Notes: generated from the sequence alone by a model not told the origin. A stretch of 64,000 nucleotides of DNA from Coptis chinensis (GCA_015680905.1 CM027385.1:81613501-81677500); one strand, 5' to 3'. Counted from the stretch's first letter, positions 23,078-35,019 are shown. A program made the numbers and translations.

Positions 23078-23179
23078 GTGACGAGGAAATTTAATGTGGT
23101 TTATAAAGGGGGGAGTGTTATTGGTCCAATGGGTATGGTTTCACAAGTTGTTCAAGGTAGTGGTTGCCATGTCCGATGA
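23078..23179 (+). pseudogene. LOG-type cytokinin-activating enzyme gene fragment
   Basis: After a 3' splice-like site (GGATGTAG) comes an exon-like piece whose translation includes VVYKGGSVIGPMGMVSQVVQ and then GSGCHV. It aligns with the conserved LOG (cytokinin riboside 5'-monophosphate phosphoribohydrolase) segment with the VYGGGS-GLMG-VSQAV pattern. It has one extra residue, and the first glycine of GGGS is changed to lysine. In LOG enzymes this segment forms part of the nucleotide-binding fold. It ends at a TGA and I find no other LOG exon, including the PGGYGT motif. It lies inside the CACTA element, so I infer capture of a host exon. Confidence 0.6.
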
Positions 23180-24626
23180 TACAATCATTTTTGCTTTGAG
23201 AGGTATGTATGTTTTCCTCTCTGAAAGTCATTAGGCTTTCCAACAAAGCACGTTTAGAAATTTATAATACTAGATTACTAGTTTAAGGCTAACAAAAAGC
23301 TTCTTCCCTTTTCTGTTAATCCAATTTGAACCATGGGTTTTCAGCACTTGGTTATACTGGTTTTTAGGGGTCAAACTATATGTTATGGATCGAAGTAGTG
23401 GGGTCAAATGTTTTGCATTGGTATATGATAACTGTTGTTCTTGTCCATAGGGTTTTAGTGATCTACTTTATGTTTTGCTACTTTGGTTGTCTATCTTTTG
23501 ATCCTCTGAAAAAAAAAAAAAAATTCTATTGTGTTGGTTGTCTATCCTTCGTGTAATTGGCTTTATTTTACCTTTTTTTTACTTTCCTCCGTGGTACACT
23601 CAGTCAGATAATTAGTAAAAGAAAGGAAGAAATGAAGGTAGTTGTAGTCTTGTAGATATGCACCATTAAAAAAGAACACCGCTATGTACAGGTATGGACC
23701 CCACTATGTATGTTTGGGAACAACACGAGCAATCTCGCCTTTGATTATTTTTCCTTTATTGAACTAGACACCAATTAAGTTCATGGTAACTTCCTACACT
23801 TTGCATATAATATATTTCATGTATGAACGTAGGTTGCCACCGTCTATATGCATCGTGTTTCAGTAATAATTTTTTCATTTTCTAGTAGCTTGACTTATTT
23901 TTAATACATTATGGTAATGTCATTTCTAATAATTTTTTTTTAACCATTTGCTAGTGTGCAGGTGTTGTGAAGCAAGCCTTTCTTATAGAAGTGCATGTCA
24001 AAGAAAGAAATGAAGTTTTGAGTTGGACATATTAGGTGTACTTGTAATTAATGAATTAAATGTGTATGGTAAATTTTGTTGGTAAGAAATCATTCACCCA
24101 TTTAGTACCATATTTTTTATGTCAAGACTTAGTATTTATGATCAATAAAATATATTTGTTTGACTTGAATGGTGGAGTTGGTATAAATTGTGTTTGGAAT
24201 GGTAGAAGTATTTTGTGTTTCTTTACATGGTTATATGACTTGAATGGATTTTTTTTTTTTTTTAATGGTGGGGTGTGCTTTTTTTTTTTTAATTTTGTGC
24301 TCTTTAAGCTTGGGTGTGGGTGTAGGAGGAGCAGGAGCAGGTAGTCCATATCCAAAACAACTGGGCTAAAATATATATTATATTTTTTTTCAAAACAGTC
24401 CCCATACACTAACGGAGATATCCGTTACAAATTTGTTACAAATAAATATTGACTATTGGTCAATGACATTAGTAACGATCATAAGTGTGACGAATGTCAT
24501 GAAATGAACAAAATTCACTCGCAAGGTAAGTGTTACAAATTGGAACACTAACGGATATAAGCGTTACTTAAATTAATTTTAGTAACGAATATATCTGTTA
24601 CAAATATTTATGTAAGTGACTGTAAC

Positions 24627-24816
24627 CATAGTTCGTGATTCCGAACGAAACTCCGGAATTCGCTCGGAATTTCGGTTTTCCAAAAAATCGGAATTCCAAA
24701 TATAGTGTCGAAATAATCGAAATTCCAAAAGAATTCGAAATTCCGAATGTAATAGGGTCGAAATTTACTGGATTTCGGTTTTTGGATTTACCGGAATTCC
24801 AAAATCCCAAACTATG
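24627..24816. mobile_element. 190-bp hAT-type MITE nested in the CACTA element
   Basis: The terminal inverted repeat is CATAGTT at the left and AACTATG at the right, flanked by a perfect 8-bp target duplication ACTGTAAC (24619-24626 and 24817-24824). The interior is built from repeated GGAATTCCGAA-like palindromes. It interrupts the CACTA subterminal repeat region, so it is younger than that insertion. Confidence 0.88.
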
Positions 24817-25146
24817 ACTGTAACACCCCAGATGTAACGGATATAAGCGTTAGTAAAAATATTAGTAACAATTATTACCGTTACCAAACCCCATTTTTGG
24901 TGTAGTGTGTCTTTCATGAGGCTCAGATGAGGAAAAATAAGACAAACTAGGTTTCTCACTACACTCGGTCAAAGTTTGATTCTCAACTACAGGAATAGTG
25001 TACTCATGGGATTGTGTGCTAGGCAAACACTCTTCACTGTGAGGGTTAAAAAAATTATAGAGGGTCTCTGAGGAAATAGGCTCAAGTGCAAATTCGAGGT
25101 TCCTCTGAAATGGTGGGTGAATGGATGGTTTAGTTGTGATAGATGG

Positions 25147-26238
25147 TTAGATTATAGGAGGTGGTAACTCAAGTGGATGGTGGTTGGTTGGTGGTTCATC
25201 AGTTGGTGGATCCTCACACGCTCTTAAGAAATCATAAAAATTTTCATCTAGCTTAGCTGAATCCATAAAATTGTGGTTCGTGGCTTTATCTTTAAGAAAT
25301 TTATCTATTTCTTCTATTGTTATTTCCTCAGCTGCCAAACTAAATTTTGATTCACATTGCGCTAAAGAAGTTACTTCCTCTTTTTCTTGCACATGACCTT
25401 GTTCATGCCTTATATTAGAATTGTTAATCTCTATTTTCTCACCCTCTTCCTCTAAAATACTATAAGTATCCTCAATGACATCATTTGAATGTGTCGAGGA
25501 ATCATCCAGCCGAGTGTGGTTAGCAAACACAAAGGCCTGGACATGCTCAACAGGAGGGTCCATATTAAGAGAATGTCAATAGTTATCAAATTCTTCATTC
25601 GTCACACCTTTATAAATATCTTATAAAGTGTCATCATTATATTCATCTTCAGATGGATCAGTGGGAGGTTCCTCGGAGGCATCTATCGAATTTGAGTGGT
25701 CATCCAAAATATGTCCTAAAGAGTCGTCTTCAAGAATTTTCTCATCCAGGTGGGGTGTGGAGTCAACATAATGGTTAATGAGAGGATCATGGGAAGGTAA
25801 TGATTCATGAAATTCAAGGTAGGTCTTAACTAAGTCGAATGGTGTGGTTATGGGAATAGGTTGTTCTAGTTGTGTGTCGATCTCTGGCAAGGTTGAAAGT
25901 TCTTTGTTAGGCGAGGAGATCATGGAAATCATCTAGGCTATGTTCTAAAGCATAGTTAGGTTCTTAAGCATAGTTTGGGAAATTTGGTCTGGGAAGGGTG
26001 GCGAACTAGATGGGTGGGTGATTTCTGGCATGGTGGAAGAGTCTGGCTGGTATGGTGTGTGATAGTCATAGTTATTGGCCATTCGCACATGCCCCACCAG
26101 TGGTCCAAGTCCATATCTTCTGAGCCTCCCTTCCTCTGAGGTGGCCGGATATGGGAATGGAAGGGATATTAATACGTTTATAAGGCAGGATCTCCTCACC
26201 TTTTCTCCTATCCTTTCCCTTTCCTTTTGTCTGTCCAT
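25147..26238 (-). pseudogene. Degenerate retroelement ORF, one frame broken by stops
   Basis: Three minus-strand open stretches (26238-25945, 25932-25621, 25563-25147) all lie in the same reading frame, about 364 codons in total, interrupted only by stop codons near 25945, 25936 and 25621. The product is acidic and rich in Pro, Ser, Glu and Asp (MANNYDYHTPYQPDS near the start; DPPTDEPPTNHHPLELPPP near the end), with no catalytic domain. This style is common in gag-region or spacer ORFs of plant non-autonomous LTR elements. With the LTR at 14760 and the ORF at 18481-19117 it probably formed one minus-strand element, later split by the CACTA insertion. Confidence 0.5.
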
Positions 26239-26239
26239 C

Positions 26240-26817
26240 TCAAGAGCATTGGAACGATTCGTCCCGGACGGAGATCCCCCACTCTAAGGGTGGTTTACGA
26301 CTCGCGCTGTGGTACTCAAGGGGCCGGAGACAGTTTATAGTACGTGCTTCCGGCGGGTTCGGAACAAAAGGAAGGGAGAGGGGAAGAAATCAATCCATCC
26401 AACTCACTTTAACCAATCCTGTTTGTAGGTTGCGGGAAAGGTAAGAAAACCCTTTCAACAGGGCCCTCTGAAGGTTAGGTAGGTATGAAGCCCTTCCAAT
26501 CTTTTGTTTATTGGAATTGGGTTGGCTGGATCGTTTACATACCCCAGTGGATTTGTGTTTTTTTAAAGAAGTAACAACATGATTATCAATGAATGGGAAA
26601 AGGCCTCGAGATATCTTTGGAAAGCCAGCCCAACAAGCAACGGCGCTGACGCGATAAAACCGTTGCGCTAACGTGCAGCCGTTTTCTTGCTGGGTAGAGT
26701 TCATCTTTAGCACTGTTCTTTTAGGTGTAGTTCCGTCAAGGGAGTATACTCCTCTCTAGCGAGTTCTGGTTTGTCACCGGTGTGTTAGTATAGCTGTTGC
26801 TGCTAGCGGTGAGTTAG
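26240..26817. other. Possible nuclear insertion of mitochondrial DNA
   Basis: Base composition changes sharply to near-balanced GC. The style (GCGCTGACGCGATAAAACCG, GCTAACGTGCAGCCGTTTTC, TCTAGCGAGTTCTGG) resembles plant mitochondrial intergenic DNA. No gene is identifiable. This is an impression from composition and motif style, not an alignment. Confidence 0.35.
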
Positions 26818-27596
26818 TAGCTCTTAGAGTGAGGTAAGACCTTTGCATCTTCTTCTACTACTCTGAATCCTACTTGGCTACTTCTATCCATAAGAATTCA
26901 AAGGTTTTATAGTCGTACCTCATACAAATCTTTCATATGGAATAGTCACTGATCATTTTAAAGGTGCAGTGTTCACTGGGAACCGCCATAAGTTTTATGA
27001 TTTTCATGGAGTCATTTGGTGACTGCAGGTTAAAAAAAAAATCAGAACCATATTCCAGGAAAAAACAACCGTTCGAGCCAAGCAGGAGGCATCATTGGGC
27101 CATTCACCGTAAGATTGAAAGATTGATGGAGAAGTTGTAGCTAGTGTTGAGTTTGTTCGATTCAGTGAATAAGCATATTTATTAGTGAAGTTTTGTTGCC
27201 TTAATATCAATGTACTCCGTTGCCTTAATATCAATGTACTTCCTCCGTTGTTGAGATTGCAAACGAATTTGAATGTCATTGCTTTTCAATTGGGTTGTTT
27301 GTGAAAACTTACAATGTTGTATTTGATGATATTCAGCATCAGAGAACACCAAATGACCAAAGTCCTTTGTTGCTTCAGCTCTGTTCTGATTGAATTCCTT
27401 AAAAACGGAGAATGGCCAGTTGCCATATTGGCCAAAAGCCATACATTTAGACCTTGCGTTCATGGCTAGCGGCTTCATTTGGCTTACCTGTATTGTGCCA
27501 GCATTGTCACCTGTTATCTAGGTATCACGCTAGCTGCTGAGATTGATCACCAATTGTATTGGCAAAAGCTTTTTATGTTTAGTATTAGTTTCAACA
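26818..27596. repeat. Dispersed duplicated block, copy A2
   Basis: Second copy of 5268-5866 in the same orientation and the more complete one. Its minus frame (27478-27182) starts MKPLAMNARSKCMAFGQYGN and includes EFNQNRAEATKDFGHLVFSD. The same protein stretch in A1 is missing about 12 codons. I do not recognise the product; it may be an exon of a host gene or an element. A 22-bp run (TGCCTTAATATCAATGTAC plus three bases) is tandemly repeated at 27197-27240 in A2 only. Confidence 0.85.
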
Positions 27597-28909
27597 AGTA
27601 ATGAAGTTTGAATGAGACCACACTAGGACACTGGCATGTATATAACAATTGTGATTTACTCGAAATAGAGCTAAGAAGCCCCAATGCCATGCTGTCTTAA
27701 TGTAGTCGATTAACCTAACCAAGCTAATGAAACTTAACCTCAGAGTCCCACCACCTGAGACTCCAAGACTCTGCATAAAAATATGACATGGAACAGTTTT
27801 TGAATTTAAGTAGTTAATCAAGTGAACCATACAGACTAGTACAGACTCAAGACTCAAGCTATAAAAAAAAGGTGCAAAACTGAACGAAGGACCTCACAGC
27901 TTGAATCTGCAATTGTGACAAAAGCAAACGACGATTCAAATTTTCGACAGAGAAAACAAATTCAACTGCCTGTATCTCACTTCTTCACTATAGAAGTTCA
28001 CCAACTGTAATCTGCATTCAAGATTGAGAGAGTATAATGTTTAGCATAGCTGCGTTGATGGAGAGAAAGGTGAGAAAGAGAGAACAGAAATGCAACTATC
28101 TACAGCTAAATTGTTATAAGAGTAGTTTCCTAATTTTAGATTTTTTTTCTTGTTCATAGATTCCATCCATCTGTGTTTTTACCAGTGGAGTCTTTATCCT
28201 TCGTAGGCTGTAGCAGCAATTGGCTATCAAACTCACATATTGTTGTTATAGGTGTTGTGCAATGACAAAAATGCTGCAAAATGTTTCAAACATGACAGCT
28301 GCTTAAAACTTGGCAATCATCATCCATATATGGAGGTAGCAATAACAAGCATAATTTTTAAATGCCAACAGGGTGTGAAATCTCATTATACAACAATGTG
28401 CTATCACTGCATACAAAGCCGACACTAGGCATTTGCAATAGATTGCCACTGTAAAGTATGGATATCTCTCAGATTTGAGCAGGTAGACAATATATTACAA
28501 CGTTTTGCTGTATGATTATTGAGGACATACCGTTCAAACCATTAATTTCTTCATGAATCCTCTCTTCAAAATTGTCGTTTAGCATATTATTTGATAAAAA
28601 CACTAAGAAGATAATATTGATAAATAACTATTGTGAAAATAATACCTCTGAACCGTATGCGTATGTCAAGAACCATTGCGTATTGTACATATATATTTTT
28701 GAATACTGAGAACATATTTGACTATTGGGGAAAATCATATAACAAACTCAATCAGAACAATCACAAGTAAACAAAAACAAAGATGAACGCTAAAGTGAAC
28801 AAATTAAAGATATCTATTATATATTCCCTGTGTATATACAGGTATGAATATCATTTTTTTTTTTGGTAGGTATGAATATCATATTTGTACATACATAATG
28901 TTTTTTCCC
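27597..28909. other. Intergenic, no gene recognised
   Basis: AT-rich sequence without sustained frames or clear repeats. A short GGTATGAATATCAT repeat occurs at 28841-28880. Confidence 0.5.
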
Positions 28910-29629
28910 CTAACATAATGTTTTTTCCCTAACATACAAAACCCCACTTGCATCCTCATCTACAATCTTTGACAATTCTTCAGGAAACTCTAATGGATGT
29001 AAGAATACTTCACTAGTAGTAGCAAACCTAGACAAGAAATCTGCTGCTCGATTAGTTTCCCTAAACACATGCTTTACTTCCCAGCATGAAAACTGTTCTA
29101 AAAGAGCTTGTATTTCAATAATACAATCCTGTACAAGTGATGGACAAGCAGAGGGATCGCTATAAATTAAACTTACAGCATCTGTGGAATCGGTATCTAC
29201 GTTAATAAATTGCACTCCACTAGATAATGCATGGCGCAAACCTACTTTTATCGCCCATAACTCAACCGCGTATACTGGATACTCTTCGTTACAAACATCG
29301 GCAAACGCAAATATTGGTTCCCCTAAACAATTACGTAATAGACCACCAACCTTGGAATCCTTAGTTAGTTAGCCATCTGTATTTAAAGTACAAAAGGGAT
29401 GTAGGGGTTTAGCCCATTTGTAGTATTTCGCACTTGGGATGTTAGGATTAGTATATGGACCTGTAAATTGGTAAGGGTGGGGAGCTGGAAGTGGAAGTGG
29501 AAGTGGAGGAAGTGGTGGTGGTCGGTAGGAAAATGGAAGTGGAGGAGGTGGTGGTCGGTATGGAGAAAAACCAAAACTAAATGGAACTGGTCTTAGGAAA
29601 CTACCTTCCATGATTAACAAACCCAACAA
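28910..29629 (-). pseudogene. RNase H-like protein (RVT_3 type) with one in-frame stop
   Basis: From ATG at 29629 the minus frame reads 86 codons and meets a TAA at 29369-29371, immediately after the CTLNTDG motif. It then continues in the same frame to a stop at 28910, 239 sense codons in all. Residues 20-65 are a proline-rich tract. The rest is a plant-type RNase H domain with its acidic residues: NTDG, AVELWAI, VDTDS, and the late NRAADFLSR motif. Such domains occur at the end of LINE polymerases and as free-standing genes. The stop falls in CTAACTAACTAAGG, so a 4-base slippage or point change could have created it. No other polymerase domain lies next to it. Confidence 0.65.
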
Positions 29630-29639
29630 AGAGGAAAGA

Positions 29640-31949
29640 AATTTGTGTTTTGTTGATAGAAGGAAACTACCAAAAAAATCACTGAAGGTAAAAAGGGAAG
29701 TTTGCTTTGTTTATAGAAGGAATTAGAAGTAAACCTGTGACTTGAGGCATTTGCCTTCGTTCTTTATATAAAAGGTTACCCTGTTTTAGAAAGAGTTTCC
29801 GAATTGGTGTTTGGTAGTCCGTAATCATAATATCTTTAGGACTCGGATTACGCGTTTTTTCTAATTCTAATGGTGGCGGCAAATAATATATATCCGTTGG
29901 GTTTTCAAGAAGAAATTTACGGTTGGTTTGTAAGTTTTAGGTTTTTGATATATTTGGAGGTCAGCAGGCAAATACACACAACGCCGCCAGGTCCTCCGAT
30001 TTTGGGGGTGAGTAGCACTAGGCTGACTACCACCATCACATATATCTTGGTGACACGAAATGCACGTTGAGGTTCTCAACCTATGGCATCCAGAAGAGTA
30101 AACACGATAATTCTTACAAGTTGAAGATGAATGTTGAATGAACACAGAGATTGAGTACTCTTCACAAAAAGATTTTGGGGACTGGTCTAACTATATGACG
30201 TCACCAGTGTGGTCAGGAATAAAATGCGCTCTGAAAGAGATGAAAGACAACTCTGCTGGGTCAGTGGAAATGGTATATCATTTAGGCTGGGGAATGGTCA
30301 TTAAATTGGTGAGACAGCATTACCATTGGAGAGGGTGTTGAACTCCTTTGGTTCGCTAAATTAGTTTTATGAATAGTGACTCTTAAGATTCCCCTTCCAA
30401 TGTGATGCAGGCCAGTGTACATAATTTACCTTGGACTTGGCATCCTACCTCAGCCCAACTCCTTTAGGGAGGACAGGAAAATGTGGCCGCATAATGCTAA
30501 GGGACACCATATATGAGGCCATCAGAATGAAAGAACAAATTCATCTTAGGAAGGGGAGGGTTGAACTTGTTTTGCCGAGTTAGGGTGAACACTGATTACT
30601 AGTGGTGAATGAAGCTTTCTGATTAGCTTATGTGCACCTATGGATTTCCATCAGGTTATCTTTTGCACTACCTATTAAATGTCATTTTACATGTTTGATC
30701 TGAAATTGTTAGGTCACTACATTATCATTGTGATTTTGCAAATCATATATGGATTATTTTGAAGTCCTCGCCTATACTAGTTTAAACTGCCTGTAAAAGA
30801 TGTGTCCGCATTTAATTAACAGCGCACCAGCGAGCTCCAATCCTCACTCAACTTATTGCCACAAACAACTTTCTTTTTGACTTTTCACCAATTCCATCTT
30901 GTGAGTTGTTCTAGATATCTTGTTCATCCCAAAGATGTCCCTCCAAAGTAATTTTGTGTATGAATTACTTGAGCAGGTGCATCAGTGTTACCCACTAGAA
31001 CTTCTTTATCAAGACTGCTACTAGCTAATTAGGACTGATAATAAAGAACTTTTCCCCAGGGAATTTCAGGCTCCCCTGAGACTGAGACAGAGACACACAC
31101 ACAGAGATAACTCAACTAGAGAGAGAGAGAGAAAGCTATCGCATTGAATTGACTTGCACAAGGTCAAGAGAATCTTGCTCTGACTTTCACAATATCCAAG
31201 ACATCAAACCTATTTTTTGAGGTCGGAGCACCTATAGAGAAATAGAGAAAGCATGACTGCCAAATATTGATTAGGAGTACTGCAGTTACCTGTGTTCATT
31301 GTCCAGCATTTTGACATGCTTGTGTATTGTTCTCCTTACTATGTATTTGGCACGACGAAATGTCCATCAAGTTTCTTAATTTGCATCATGTCAGAAAAAC
31401 AAAAGTGACTTAGAATTCAGTTGTTTTACTTGTATTTCCTCATGGTCCGTGATACAATATCAAGACATGAAAAACTTTGGCTTTTCTGCCAAAAATTGTA
31501 TGCATGTCCACCAAGTCCATATACGCCGACAACTTTGGCCATATGTTTGTGCTTTCAAGGCATAGTCACTTACACTATACAATGAGGAATGTCCTCAATC
31601 AAGTAAGTCGCCTAGCGGCATCTATACCTTATTACAGGTGGTATAGCCCAGAAAACTTAACTAGACCACTTTGAAGATACAGATACAATAATGCACGCCA
31701 ATTAATATCATCTGATCTGATGAAAGTGAAGTCCTCTTCTGTCCATTGAGCATGTTGTTCATGGCCATATGCATGCCTAAAGCGCTTAACTATTCTCTCT
31801 ATATTAGGGTCCTAATTTCATAATATAAATTATAGCAACTTCAAAATGAGCCAACACACAACATAAGGAAAGAGTTTTCCAAAGCAATGTGTGACAATGT
31901 TAGTCATGCCTTGAAGATCTCTTGCATAGTAATGGACTAATGGCTACAC
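29640..31949. other. Intergenic, no gene recognised
   Basis: Short frames occur on both strands (for example 29679-29882 minus and 30138-30341 plus), but none has a recognisable domain, and the 2.3 kb has no repeat structure I can define. A GA-rich and CA-rich simple tract lies at 31081-31135. Confidence 0.4.
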
Positions 31950-32846
31950 TAGGGGTGTAATATGGGGCGGGCCGGGTCAACTGCGGGTCAAATAGTGATG
32001 GGGTGGGACGGGGCAGGTCTAGGAGATACAAATCCAGTGGTCCCCAACGGGGCAAGGCGGGGCGGGTTGAAGTGTCATGTCTTAAGACTCATCACCCTAC
32101 TGTTGGGTCACCTTACGTATGGGGTTTTGGAAGGGGTCATCCGGGTCGGATGGAAATTATCATTTTAACCCAATTTCACCCAAAAAAAACTTTCTAATTA
32201 TGCAAGTAATATATTTCCAATTCACAACATAGAGAAAAAAATGGAATCAATTAATAAAAAATAAACTAAAATAAAAAAACTTGAACTTGAACCCAAAATC
32301 ATATCTGTAAATTTAAAACTTTTTTCTCGTGATTTACCATTTGTAAATTGATTATTTTCCATAGCATGATAAAATGAAGATGAGAGCGAGGACCTATAGT
32401 ACAAAAAAAATAAAATATAAACTAAAAGAATTTGAAATTAATAAAAAGATGAACGATTCATCTTCTCCAAAATTCGAACGTTGAATTTGAACTTTTGATA
32501 TTTGTCAAATGTTCAAATTTGATTATTTGAAATTGATGTTAAACTCATAAGTTTGTGTTCATATCTCCCAAATTCATACAAAAGTTAAAAGAAAATATAA
32601 ACAAAATACAAAAATATTAGAGTTAGAGTATTGAAATTGTGCTGGTCAACGGGGTTGGGTCAACGACTTTTGACACGGGGCGGGTCGGGCGGCTTGATGG
32701 GTCGGATTTCAGCATAGAACCTACACCCATAACCCGACCGCGTAAAAACGGTGGCGGGGTAGGGCGGGTCTGTTTTCGGGTCGGTGCGAGTTTGGGTGGC
32801 GGGTGAAGACCGGGTGATGGGTCAACGGTTTTTTTTTACACTCCTA
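31950..32846. mobile_element. 897-bp non-autonomous hAT-type element
   Basis: The left end is TAGGGGTGTAA and the right end is TTACACTCCTA, its imperfect inverse. The element is flanked by a perfect 8-bp target duplication GGCTACAC (31942-31949 and 32847-32854). Both subterminal regions are rich in GGGTCGGG and GGGGCGGG motifs, while the centre is AT-rich. No transposase is present. Confidence 0.88.
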
Positions 32847-32854
32847 GGCTACAC

Positions 32855-33769
32855 CGCCTACACCATTTGGTAAGAAATGAGCTATTGACTTGTTTCTTGT
32901 GCTCTTTTGTGTCTCTAGATTTTGCTATAACCTTTTAAGTCCATTGGTTTACGTTAATGTCTACATTTTTATACAAGGGTTATGACAAACTTGCTCCTTA
33001 ATGATGTTACAATGTCTACATCTGCACAAAAGAGGAGTGCTAGGAATATGAAGTGCTACTCGCTTGCTGCTACACGGCCTACACCTACAGCTACTTGACT
33101 AGGCCTGCAGTCATTCATCTTATGGTGTGCAGCAGTATTAGAAGGTAGCAACATGTATTGTTTGCACTTTGTGTAGACTGTAGAGTATTACAATTTACAA
33201 GATCCATTATTTTCCTAGCTATTGCATGTACTATATTGTCGTTGGCATTTTCTCTTAAGCTAAGTCCAATGATTTGGTGCACCATCCCGCCAAACCACAA
33301 TAGCATAGTGTATACAGTTAGCAGGTTAGCGTTTCCCAAGGCAATGGTTTTTTTCACAACCGCCAGTATCTACGGTGAATAGGATTTTTTTTTGGGACTC
33401 TCCAGCCGCCATTCTCACAGGCGTGTTGGAAAAAAAAATAAAAAAAAAAGGATTTTTTTTTGGACTCTCCAGCCGCCATTCTCAAAAGTGTGTGGGAAAA
33501 AAAAAATAAATAATAAAATCTAGCCGCCACAGAATAGTGTGTGGCTTAGATTTTTTTTACCCGCCACTCATACTGGCGTGTAGACTTGACACTATCTCGT
33601 TAAAACTTACTTCCTTTCCTCTAAGGGTATAAGAGTAATCTCGCGTATATCTTTTCTTCAAGTAGTAAAGTTCTATCTAAGAACAAACTCAAAACCTTCC
33701 CTTGGGGAGGGGGATCGGAAACAACAAGGGATGTGAGATTTCTCATCTAAGAACATGGATATATCGGAG
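32855..33769. other. Non-coding interval with a short tandem repeat
   Basis: At 33385-33500 a ~65-bp unit (GGACTCTCCAGCCGCCATTC followed by TCA and a poly-A/T tract) occurs twice. A related CCGCCAC...GGCGTGT stretch follows at 33520-33585. Otherwise no gene is seen. Confidence 0.55.
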
Positions 33770-34960
33770 TTTGATTGATCTATCAATGGATAGCAATATA
33801 TCTTATTTTCCTCCTCTTCCTTCCCATCCAACTCCACTTCAATTCCTCAGCCTCCTTGTGGTGGTCTTTCCTGAGCCACTTATCTCCTCAGTGGCATCAC
33901 CTTCCTCAGCTGGAATTCCGCCAGTTGCTTCAAGCCTACTGCATCATCATGGAGTATCTTATTCTTTCAAAATAGAGTGTCTGCTCTTAAAAAAACACTA
34001 AAGCACTTCACTTTACAAGAAGTGAATGGTGTTACTCAGGTACGATGGATTTGATTATGCAAGGATGTAATGAATGAAGTGACTACGTGGTGGGATTCTT
34101 TATAGAACAAATACTCATTCCCATATGTGAAAACGCCCTTCAACACAACGATGGAAAGATAAAGGGTCATTTGAGATTATTGCAGATAAAGATCTGTTCT
34201 ACTTCAAATTCTCGAGCAATGAAGCTCATCAAGCAGTTTTAGAGGAATGAAGGTCCAATCTTTATTGGTGGTCGTTGCTTTATCATAAGTTCATGGACTC
34301 GAGGTGTTGAAAAACAACGAGCAATGGCAACAACAATCCCTGTGGGTTAAATGTCACAACGCCCCAAGAGAGTGGGATGATGATGGTTTGGGGTTAAGTA
34401 GCTAGCAAGGTGGGCATTCCTTTCAGTCAGGATGAAGCTACAAAGCAAAAGAAGTGAATCGATTATGCTCGACTATGTATTGAGGTAAATGTTTCTGCCA
34501 AGCTTCCAGATTCATTTATAGTTGAACTAGCACCATGAGATGAACGGATCATCTCGTTTGAGTACCCTTAGATCCCAAAAAGATGTGAGAAGTGTCAAAA
34601 GTTTGGGCATGAAACTGAAAAATGTCTTGGTGATGCAAATTCAAGGAGGTTGAATACCACTAACAAAAGTGGAAGAATGAGTAGACTCAATACTGCATAA
34701 TCTACTGGATTGGATGCTAACAATGTAACCAGTTCACAGGAAGGAAGGCAGAATGAAAGAATGATTCCTAATGCCAATGTAAGCCATGAAAATGCTATGA
34801 GGAATACTGTAATGTATGTTGGCAATGGAAGTGGAGAAGATGTGAATAGAAGAATATGGAGAGTTAGGAGTCGTCCTAGTGCCCTCTCTGAAGGTGCAGG
34901 AACAAGTTTCATAAGAAATTATAGAGGCAAAGAGATCAGGGAGCAGCCCACTGGTACAAC
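33770..34960 (+). pseudogene. Decayed LINE ORF1-like protein (DUF4283 and zinc knuckle)
   Basis: Coding-like pieces in shifting plus frames run through this block. Near 34390-34500 the translation resembles the DUF4283 domain end (VASKVGIPFSQDEAT, then YARLCIEV, then LPDSFIVEL). Near 34578-34625 a CX2CX4HX4C zinc knuckle is intact (CEKCQKFGHETEKC). Downstream, 34707-34930 is a polar low-complexity tail. Many stops and shifts are present and no reverse transcriptase follows, since the gypsy element begins at 35041. Confidence 0.6.
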
Positions 34961-35019
34961 TGCCCAACATGAACCAAAGATCCACATAAGATGTATTCTA
35001 CTTTAATATAGAGAGAGGT

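Larger units (their letters stand above)
20355..24907. mobile_element. Non-autonomous CACTA (En/Spm) transposon carrying host sequence
   Basis: The left end is CACTACACCATAAGGGCC and the right end is its inverted partner, CCATTTTTGGTGTAGTG. Both sides are flanked by the 3-bp target duplication TGT (20352-20354 and 24908-24910), as expected for the CACTA superfamily. Subterminal repeats of the type TAACGRATATATCTGTTAC occur near both ends (20400-20460 and 24410-24600, 24830-24880). No transposase is present. The interior looks like host gene sequence with a 5' UTR-like CT-rich region (20620-20720), intron-like T-rich DNA and a LOG-like exon at 23078. It interrupts the older minus-strand LTR element. 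Confidence 0.9.

Noticed and set aside
24060..24409. Frames of ~95 codons on both strands near the right end of the CACTA element
   Set aside because: Low complexity from T and A tracts (Phe and Lys runs), no domain, and they extend into subterminal repeats.
30138..30341. 67-codon plus frame, considered as a LINE zf-RVT fragment
   Set aside because: Only vague similarity (a WSGI and a W-W pattern), without the conserved Cys/His residues.
33158..33382. 74-codon frame with hydrophobic segment
   Set aside because: A frame of similar length exists on the opposite strand, with no motif and no gene context.
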